Shown in pieces: positions 19,012 to 23,868 of a stretch of DNA of 23,868 nucleotides. The position numbers and the translations under genes were made by a program. The number at the start of each line of letters is the position of its first letter. The stretch's first letter is position 1. Source of the stretch: Dicyema japonicum. Its lineage: Eukaryota; Dicyemida; Rhombozoa; Dicyemidae. The stretch covers positions 106,137 through 130,004 of the forward strand of contig RDEW01000080.1 in NCBI GenBank assembly GCA_011109175.1, in the 5' to 3' direction. Below the pieces are notes generated by a model. It did not search any database. It was given only the letters and a program-made list of their open reading frames with translations, and was not told the origin of the DNA.

Positions 19012-19773
19012 ATGTTTAAAATATACTTTCGTGTTTTAAAACTCACACATCTGCTGGAAAATGCACCGGACAAACTGGGGGAATGGTTCCTCATCGTTAA
19101 CCGGGCCAAAACGGAAATCACGGAAATCAAAAGAATGGACAACATCCTTAATGAACGTTGGCGACATGTTAATAAGCTTGGATCCCTACTGGGGGACACA
19201 GAAGACATCATCAAAAGGAAAACACTTGCAGGAGTAGCAATGCGAAAACTCAAAAAGGGATGGCTGAAAGGACTAGATGTCAATCTGCGGATACGCATGT
19301 ACAATGCATTTGTGAAACCGATACTGACATACAATGCTGGTACTTGGGCCTGTACAGGTGCGGAATCAATGGCTCTCGATGGGTTCCACAGAAAACAGCT
19401 TAGAGTATTATTTGGCATGCAGTGGCCAGCCAGAATCTCGAATACCGGTATTTACAAAAAATGCAAGAGTAGGCCTCTAAGCCTGGAAATCACTGACGCC
19501 CGGTGGAGACTGTTTGGTCACGTACTACGCATGGATCTTGCTGCCCCGGCTAATGTGGCGATGGAGGACCATTTCATGTTCGAGGGCAAATGCTTCCGTG
19601 GCAGACCAAGGATGACCCTACCTATCATGTTGCACAAAGACCTCCAAAGGATGAAGAAATGCCTAAAGACGGGAGACGATCTGGACATGCTGAGATCGAC
19701 TGCGTGTAACCGTGGAGGATGGAAGAGGCTAACTAATAACATTGTTTCTTGTATTGCACATGCTTTGCTATAA
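19012..19773 (+). CDS. LINE reverse transcriptase, C-terminal part (5' truncated)
   Basis: A 253-codon frame without stops. It enters the element at about residue 15: LLENAPDKLGEWFLIVNRAK, then the thumb/connection WRHVNKLGSLLGD, VKPILTYNAGTWACTG, FHRKQLRVLFG, ISNTGIY, ARWRLFGHVLRMDLAAPAN, FRGRPRMTLP, and CNRGGWKRLT. The order is that of the post-YADD region of a widespread animal LINE type; the catalytic RT motifs A-C are missing, as expected for a 5'-truncated insertion. The ATG at 19012 lies in AT-rich flank and is probably not a biological start. The lack of stops, against the decayed copies at 5190 and 12650, points to a younger insertion. The overlapping minus-strand frames are shadows. 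Confidence 0.88.
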   Translation: MFKIYFRVLKLTHLLENAPDKLGEWFLIVNRAKTEITEIKRMDNILNERWRHVNKLGSLLGDTEDIIKRKTLAGVAMRKLKKGWLKGLDVNLRIRMYNAFVKPILTYNAGTWACTGAESMALDGFHRKQLRVLFGMQWPARISNTGIYKKCKSRPLSLEITDARWRLFGHVLRMDLAAPANVAMEDHFMFEGKCFRGRPRMTLPIMLHKDLQRMKKCLKTGDDLDMLRSTACNRGGWKRLTNNIVSCIAHALL

Positions 19774-19799
19774 CTATTATGGCAAGGCGATAAGTGCTG

Positions 19800-19813
19800 T
19801 AATAATAATAATT
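19800..19813 (+). repeat. (TAA)n tail of the LINE
   Basis: Four TAA/AAT units follow the LINE stop by about 25 bases, preceded by aagtgctg. The relic at 12650-12765 has a similar tail (tgttgctaataataataatc). This marks the 3' end of the insertion. No clear target-site duplication was found. Confidence 0.75.
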
Positions 19814-19819
19814 AAAACT

Positions 19820-20778
19820 ATTCTATAATGGCCAGACATCTCAACGTAGATATGCTGGAAAACTAACGGGTTTATGATGCCGTGGTACGTCTTCCATTTC
19901 AAATCATCAGCAGTGCTCGCTGTGGAAGACTCGAGTAGTCTCTGAGTATATAACAATTTAAAAAAATTAGTGATCCTAATTGAGTATTAAACTGAGTTGT
20001 CTGGCTGAATTTGACAAACACAAATCATTTTATTGACAACTAAAATTTATTTTTACGTTTCTTAATTTAAAAATATTACTAATTGATTTTTTATTTTTTC
20101 AATTTAACATTTGTAAGACTATCGGTAGTGGTATTGAACTGTTGCATTTTAAAGTATCACGGTTCCCCTTACCACTTTGCCATCTTCATCCTGTGCTCAT
20201 CGAGGGACCCAACCTCTTACCGAAAGTGTCTGGATTTTTGCCTATCGCAGGAAGTTGACGGGGGACTAATGTCTGAGTATAGGTCTTACATTTTCAGATT
20301 GCGCCAAGGAGAAACATAGTGGATTCCGTGTTCTTACAGAACCGGAGTAACCCGCAGCCATTCCTTCGTATTGACGGCTACGACAGTTGAGTTACAAGAG
20401 TAGAATCTGTTTGACTCATTATAAAAGCTTAGTCCTTTCTCGTATGGAGGTAATTTTGTCTAGGAACGACGGCTAAGATTACGTACTTACATAAAGCAAA
20501 GGGATCTTAGAATGTGATTTTTCACATATGTTAGCATATTGTCATGCGGTTCTCCTATTTTGGGGGCACTCGGTGCCAATGGGCATGAAGAAAAACTATT
20601 TTCTTTTCCTACTTTGTCAGATCGCTTCATGGGGTGGCTCATTTTTCTCCTAATTTTCTCGAGATAAATTATGGGTTTAATTCTCACATCGATACTCTTC
20701 GTTAATTTACTGAGAACCACTCTCCAAACACACCAGAAAGATGAATAAAAAGATTATGATAATCGTCTGCCAACGTAT
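19820..20778. other. Unassigned interval
   Basis: No recognised gene. Open frames at 20083-20319 (plus) and 20487-20720 (minus) have no motif I know. 20150-20400 is more GC-rich than its surroundings and may be a remnant of coding sequence. Confidence 0.3.
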
Positions 20779-21109
20779 TTAGTGTAATTAATTGTTGAGA
20801 TATTCATTGACCAAGAATATCCACGAGTTTTCTTATTTGTTCTTCGTGAAATCAGTCGAGTTGTTCAATATTTTTCTTTGATGTTCCCCAAGTACATGCG
20901 TTGAACATGATAACTGGTCGGCTTCCGTAATAAACAAAATAAAAATTTATAGATTTAAGCAAACTCCTTTATCTTTAAATAAAAGTCAGATAAGGTTATG
21001 ATGATTAAACTTGGTTAAGGCCAACATCAGTAAACATATTTCGAGTTGTTTTTCGAAGTAGCCTTTTTCACAGTTCCGATTAGTTTATCAACATAAACAA
21101 GTAATTTAA

Positions 21110-21322
21110 ATGAAAATGAAAACTCCATTATGGTATGCAGACATTGAGCACGGCATGGGAATTACTCCCAATGCTTTGGAAGAGCAATTGGGCTTTTCCG
21201 GGATCTCCCCTGAGCAGTACAGCAAGATACCGAATCAAACTGATAAAATTTACGTTCTAAGGCCAACCACGCCAAATTTCTTAAAGAAGATCGGCTGGTT
21301 TCTCAATTCTAAGGTTCATTGA
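21110..21322 (+). CDS. Unknown 70-codon ORF, copy B (intact)
   Basis: An ATG-to-TGA frame of 70 codons: TPLWYADIEHGMGITPN, LGFSGISPEQYSKIPN, KIYVLRPTTPNFLKKIGWFL. It has no signal peptide, membrane segment or motif I recognise. Copy A has the same frame with one stop and about 13% base difference. It ends about 255 bases before the integrase ATG on the same strand, but the homology break at 21491 separates them, so I infer it belongs to the repeat rather than to the integrase unit. Alternatively it is an exon or fragment of a gene copied with the repeat. Confidence 0.4.
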   Translation: MKMKTPLWYADIEHGMGITPNALEEQLGFSGISPEQYSKIPNQTDKIYVLRPTTPNFLKKIGWFLNSKVH

Positions 21323-21330
21323 ATGATCGG

Positions 21331-21401
21331 GTAGAACCAAAATGTAAGGGGATCAATTCGTAGACCTTAAAAAAATTCCGTGTAGAACCAAAATGTAAGG
21401 G
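21331..21401. repeat. 51-bp tandem duplication inside repeat copy B
   Basis: gtagaaccaaaatgtaaggg occurs at 21331-21350 and 21382-21401. Copy A has it once (569-587), so the duplication happened in copy B after the copies separated. Confidence 0.85.
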
Positions 21402-21490
21402 ATAATTCGAAAAACTTATATCTAAAAAATAATAAACATATTGGAGAAAAAAGGAAAGCATTATTCACGTCAATGAGGCAAAGTAAATGT

Positions 21491-21500
21491 GGCGCGCCAT
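21491..21500. other. GC palindrome at the repeat/integrase junction
   Basis: tggcgcgcca is a perfect 10-base palindrome in AT-rich DNA. It sits where homology to copy A ends and the integrase unit begins, so it may mark an element end. No matching inverted copy was found on the far side of the integrase. Confidence 0.4.
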
Positions 21501-21578
21501 CCGCGTTACAAATTCTATCGTGTTACATTTTGACCTTGAAATTTTATTTTTTTGACACGAATCAACCTTGATATTCAG

Positions 21579-22526
21579 ATGTTGCCGTTTTTATCAAAAA
21601 TGCTACTTAAAAATTTAGTACTAACTATTGAAGAGTACAAAAATATTGTTGCTTATTTGGAAAACAATAAGATTGATGGAAGTTTAACTGGAATGAAGAA
21701 GTCCCGATTTCTAAATAAGACAAAATGTTTCTTACTAGAAGACTCTAGGCTAATAACCAATGATGGAACAAAAAAAATTGTAATTGCTCAAGATGATTTG
21801 GAAACTATGAAGTCTGAATGTCTGAATTTACATTTGAAAACGCATTATGGAGTAAACAAAATGAAAGAATACTCTGACAACTATTTTTTTACTATTAAGA
21901 GATCTATCATCCGAAAAGTTTGTGCTGAATGTATGGCGTGTGCACAAAGTCAGCCGCTAAAAGCACATATTCCTTTAATAAACATTAAAGCGAAAGCTCC
22001 AAGAGAGCGTTATCAAATGGATATGGTAGATTTGAGTCGCTGGTCTGAAGAAAATCATGGTCTCAAATATATTTTTAACGTAATTGATATTTATTCAAAA
22101 TTTTGCTTTGCCCGAGCTACTAATTCGAAAGAAGCATTTCTAATTGCTTCTATTTTAAAAAACATTTTTTATAATTTTGGACCTCCTCAAATATTACAAT
22201 CAGACAACGGAAAAGAATTCAAAAATGAAATAGTTACTTCATTATGCCAAGAATGCAACGTTTTACAGAAGTTTAGTCGCCCAAGGCACCCTCAATCACA
22301 GGGTCAAGTTGAAAGGTGTAACCAAACGTTAACGCGTTGGTTACAAAAAAGACTATTTGTAAAAGGAAATCACGAATGGTCTACGAGCCTCGATTCAATT
22401 GTCTATAATTATAATATAAGTGTTCATTCAGCAACAAAAAAGTCACCGTTTAGCCTATTTCACCGTATTAAAAGGTATAATACATTTATGCGGAATGAAA
22501 GTGACTTTAAACTTTATAATGTTTAG
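21579..22526 (+). CDS. KRBA2/SCAND3-like integrase (Ginger/Gypsy-type), DD35E
   Basis: The frame opens at TTG 21552, but the first ATG is 21579, giving 315 residues. In order: an N-terminal segment; an H2C2 zinc-binding domain (LHLKTHYGVNKM ... CAECMACAQ); the integrase core, with D in RYQMDMVDLSRW, D in ILQSDNGKEF, and E in SQGQVERCN exactly 35 residues after the second D; then ATKKSPFSLFHR. The enzyme would cut and join element DNA ends in the nucleus. The core resembles the KRBA2/SCAND3-like integrases common in invertebrates. No RT or Gag lies beside it, which favours a Ginger-type DNA transposon or a stand-alone copy over a complete LTR element. The stop TAG (22524-22526) looks premature: shifting frame there gives an acidic LDIDKDNEEEIS continuation. 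Confidence 0.92.
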   Translation: MLPFLSKMLLKNLVLTIEEYKNIVAYLENNKIDGSLTGMKKSRFLNKTKCFLLEDSRLITNDGTKKIVIAQDDLETMKSECLNLHLKTHYGVNKMKEYSDNYFFTIKRSIIRKVCAECMACAQSQPLKAHIPLINIKAKAPRERYQMDMVDLSRWSEENHGLKYIFNVIDIYSKFCFARATNSKEAFLIASILKNIFYNFGPPQILQSDNGKEFKNEIVTSLCQECNVLQKFSRPRHPQSQGQVERCNQTLTRWLQKRLFVKGNHEWSTSLDSIVYNYNISVHSATKKSPFSLFHRIKRYNTFMRNESDFKLYNV

Positions 22527-22928
22527 ATATTGATAAGGATAATGAGGAAGAAATATCATGTTTGAATAATGAGGATGACTGTGAAATAAAATCAAATGAA
22601 GGTATATAGAAAACATTTTTAATTTAGATGTATTATCAGACATAATTAGAGAATGAAAAGAAACAGTATTATCAGAGAATGAAAAGAAAACGAAATTTAA
22701 ATAATGGATCAATGGAAATTGGAGATTCGGTCTTAGTACCGAAAGACTTTAGTAACGATCCAAAATATAAAAAAAATGAAATTGAATTCATTTTATGAAG
22801 GTTTTTTAAATTTGGTTACAATAGGACCCTTTACGGTTGATGAAATAATATCGGAAAACAAAGTTAGAATTAAAAATTTTGAACAAGAAAAAGAAGTGCT
22901 AAAATCCTTAATTAGAGTAATTCGTTAA
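22527..22928 (+). pseudogene. Integrase C-terminal region, frameshifted
   Basis: Downstream of the ORF stop, other frames read LDIDKDNEEEISCL to a TAG, then GSMEIGDSVLVPKDFSNDPK (22706 on, ending at TGA 22796-22798), then after a +1 shift GPFTVDEIISENKVRIKNFE and EVLKSLIRVIR, ending TAA 22926-22928. The last blocks look like the SH3-like C-terminal domain of retroviral-type integrases, which binds DNA. At least two frameshifts break it, so the integrase copy is probably inactive although its catalytic core is whole. Confidence 0.75.
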
Positions 22929-22987
22929 ACTTTTGTAATAAAATTGAATTTCTTTATGTTTATTTATATTAGTGTCTATCAAAAAAA

Positions 22988-23067
22988 CAGCGGCCAAAAG
23001 ACAGGGATATAGTATCTATTAGAAGAAGAGCAGCGGCCGAAGGCCGCATAGGGATCTAGTATCTATT
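22988..23067. repeat. Direct repeat pair ending in agtatctatt
   Basis: Copy 1 (22988-23020) and copy 2 (23031-23067) both start cagcggcc and end with agggat(a/c)tagtatctatt or its one-base variant. Copy 2 has extra bases that complete a hairpin. The pair lies 60 bases past the integrase end and may be sub-terminal element sequence. Confidence 0.8.
23033..23047. other. GC-rich hairpin gcggcc-gaa-ggccgc
   Basis: A six-base perfect stem with a three-base loop, standing out in AT-rich DNA. It lies inside the second direct repeat copy, on the other side of the integrase from the tggcgcgcca palindrome. Confidence 0.8.
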
Positions 23068-23198
23068 GCGATTTTAAGGGTTGAATAGATTTATTTTTAT
23101 TAATAATAACTTAATTATAAAATTAAATATTACATTAATAATTTTAATAAAACAACAGTTATTTAGCCTAGTGGTGATTTAATTTTTCAAGCTGTGAA

Positions 23199-23235
23199 TT
23201 TTTTTTTTTTTTTTTAAATTCAGCAAGTATTTATT
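23199..23235 (-). promoter_or_regulatory. Poly(A) signal and poly(A) tail of the minus-strand LINE
   Basis: On the minus strand an AATAAA (23230-23235) is followed 14 bases later by a run of 17 A (23199-23215). This lies just past the stop of the RLE ORF at 23254 and marks the 3' end of a retrotransposed copy, about 40 bases of 3' UTR after the stop. Confidence 0.85.
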
Positions 23236-23253
23236 TATAACAATAAAATCGTT

Positions 23254-23868
23254 CTAAAGTCCAGCGGATATGATCGAGTGGCTGTTACCTCTGACTACTG
23301 CCAGGGATATCCTTTGGAAAAGCCACTCGGTTTCCCGACGCTGCCTCGAGGCTTTGGTCAATAGACACCCAAGTGCTCTAAGGAAAGAGACCGTCTTGGG
23401 GCCAAAGACTCCGCTCGTCTCGACAACCACTGGCTGTACATGGAAACGGTTTAGGAGGCTGCTGTATTTCTTTATTTTTGAGTTTTCATATAAACGGGCG
23501 ACCTCTTCCGCTTTCATTGCCGACCTCAAAAGTTTCGACTGGGAAAAACTGTCAGTACAGGCAGCATCCCAAATTAAGTATTTGCCCCGATAGAAGGGGA
23601 AGACAGTAATTCCATCGGGTCGCTTCCCATCATCCCTACTCAAGCCCGTTGGCTCTAGAATGGATGGATATCCCGCCAACTCGAGGGCGCGCTTCACCAC
23701 TTCATTTATAGCCTTGTGTCTAGCGAATCGACCTGCGCTTTTTCGACAAGAAAGGGAATGATGTCCATAGCAGTCGACCTTCCGTCCGCATCGGCACTCA
23801 TGGGGTTGACAAACTTTCAATCCAAGTCTGATGGAAACTCCGGTGCGGACCGTTTCATCGTCTAGGTG
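23254..23868 (-). CDS. LINE polyprotein C-terminus: zinc motif and restriction-like endonuclease (partial)
   Basis: The frame is open from the window edge (23868) to TAG at 23254-23256: 204 codons, so the RT and start lie outside. From the edge: HLDDETVRTGVSIRLGLKV; zinc motif C25, C27, H36, C41 (ECRCGRKVDCYGHHSLSC); the RH pair in GRFARHKAINE; catalytic P84-D85 in GKRPDGITV with D101 in YLIWDAACTD; then RFHVQPVVVETSGVFG and RRETEWLFQRIS. The C-C-H-C plus PD...D arrangement is that of R2/RLE-type non-LTR retrotransposons, in which the enzyme nicks the target to prime reverse transcription. The PD-to-D spacing of 15 is slightly above the 12-14 usual in R2. No stop or frameshift is seen. The apparent start at 23820 is a TTG and should be ignored. 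At least six decayed relatives lie elsewhere in the window. The overlapping plus-strand frame is a shadow. Confidence 0.92.
   Translation of the reverse strand, partial: HLDDETVRTGVSIRLGLKVCQPHECRCGRKVDCYGHHSLSCRKSAGRFARHKAINEVVKRALELAGYPSILEPTGLSRDDGKRPDGITVFPFYRGKYLIWDAACTDSFSQSKLLRSAMKAEEVARLYENSKIKKYSSLLNRFHVQPVVVETSGVFGPKTVSFLRALGCLLTKASRQRRETEWLFQRISLAVVRGNSHSIISAGL

Larger units (their letters stand above)
20779..21491 (+). repeat. Long dispersed direct repeat, copy B
   Basis: It aligns with 1-686, starting near gtgtaattaattgttgagat and including the blocks ccaagaatatcca, tttttcgaagtagcctttttc and ggttcattgaatgatcgggt. It contains the intact version of the small ORF and an extra 51-bp tandem copy that copy A lacks. 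Homology to copy A stops at aatgtg (about 21491), exactly where a GC-rich palindrome begins. Confidence 0.85.

Noticed and set aside
18987-19418. Minus-strand 143-codon frame
   Set aside because: It is the antisense of the LINE C-terminal ORF at 19012-19773.
1-21491. The two 0.7-kb direct repeats as LTRs of one element
   Set aside because: They are 20 kb apart and about 13% diverged, and the interval contains unrelated elements in both orientations rather than one gag-pol.
22455-22712. Minus-strand 85-codon frame
   Set aside because: It is antisense to the integrase end and its broken C-terminal domain, and is rich in Phe/Ser/His as expected from antisense A-rich DNA.
22988-23067. CRISPR-like repeat-spacer unit
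   Set aside because: There are only two unequal copies, in a eukaryotic context with no cas genes.
21480-23070. Terminal inverted repeats around the integrase
   Set aside because: I compared the GC-rich 5' junction with the reverse complement of the 3' side and found no match beyond a few bases.
23270-23593. Plus-strand 107-codon frame
   Set aside because: It is antisense to the RLE endonuclease ORF, which has clear catalytic motifs.

Overview
This is AT-rich, gene-poor eukaryotic DNA, almost certainly from an invertebrate animal. Evidence: a Pol III 5S rRNA gene, tRNA-headed SINE-like repeats, several kinds of LINE (non-LTR retrotransposon) relic, a Pogo/Tigger transposase relic and a KRBA2/SCAND3-like (Ginger/Gypsy-type) integrase ORF. 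I see no bacterial operon, Shine-Dalgarno site, CRISPR array, or host protein gene that I can name. The species cannot be fixed from this sequence.

Layout: (1) 1-686 is copy A of a long diverged repeat whose copy B lies at about 20779-21491 in the same orientation. Each holds a 70-codon ORF of unknown family; copy A has a stop in it. (2) 723-836 is a 5S rRNA gene. (3) 861-6546 is a patchwork of relics of one LINE family that encodes a C-terminal zinc motif plus restriction-like endonuclease (RLE), in both orientations, with two tRNA-headed SINE-like repeats and a relic of a second LINE. (4) 7162-7830 is a broken RT with a YADD motif. (5) 9871-13190 is a dense chain of fused relics: an RLE tail on the minus strand, then on the plus strand an I/Jockey-like LINE (zinc-knuckle ORF1, APE endonuclease, RT), a Tigger transposase, and two further LINE 3' ends. 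(6) 13191-18885 is mostly unassigned AT-rich DNA with three tandem or near-tandem repeats. (7) 19012-19813 is a 5'-truncated LINE C-terminus, still open over 253 codons, ending in (TAA)n. (8) 20779-22928 is repeat copy B followed by the integrase. (9) 23199-23868 is the best RLE copy, on the minus strand, with a poly(A) tail, running off the right edge.

The genes do not form a pathway: they are independent mobile elements at different stages of decay. The most intact coding regions are the integrase core (DD35E), the right-edge RLE ORF and the LINE C-terminus at 19012. I found no convincing new system. The items most worth following are the duplicated unknown small ORF, the integrase unit placed between GC-rich palindromes, the chimeric chain at 9.9-13.2 kb, and the 21-bp periodic array.
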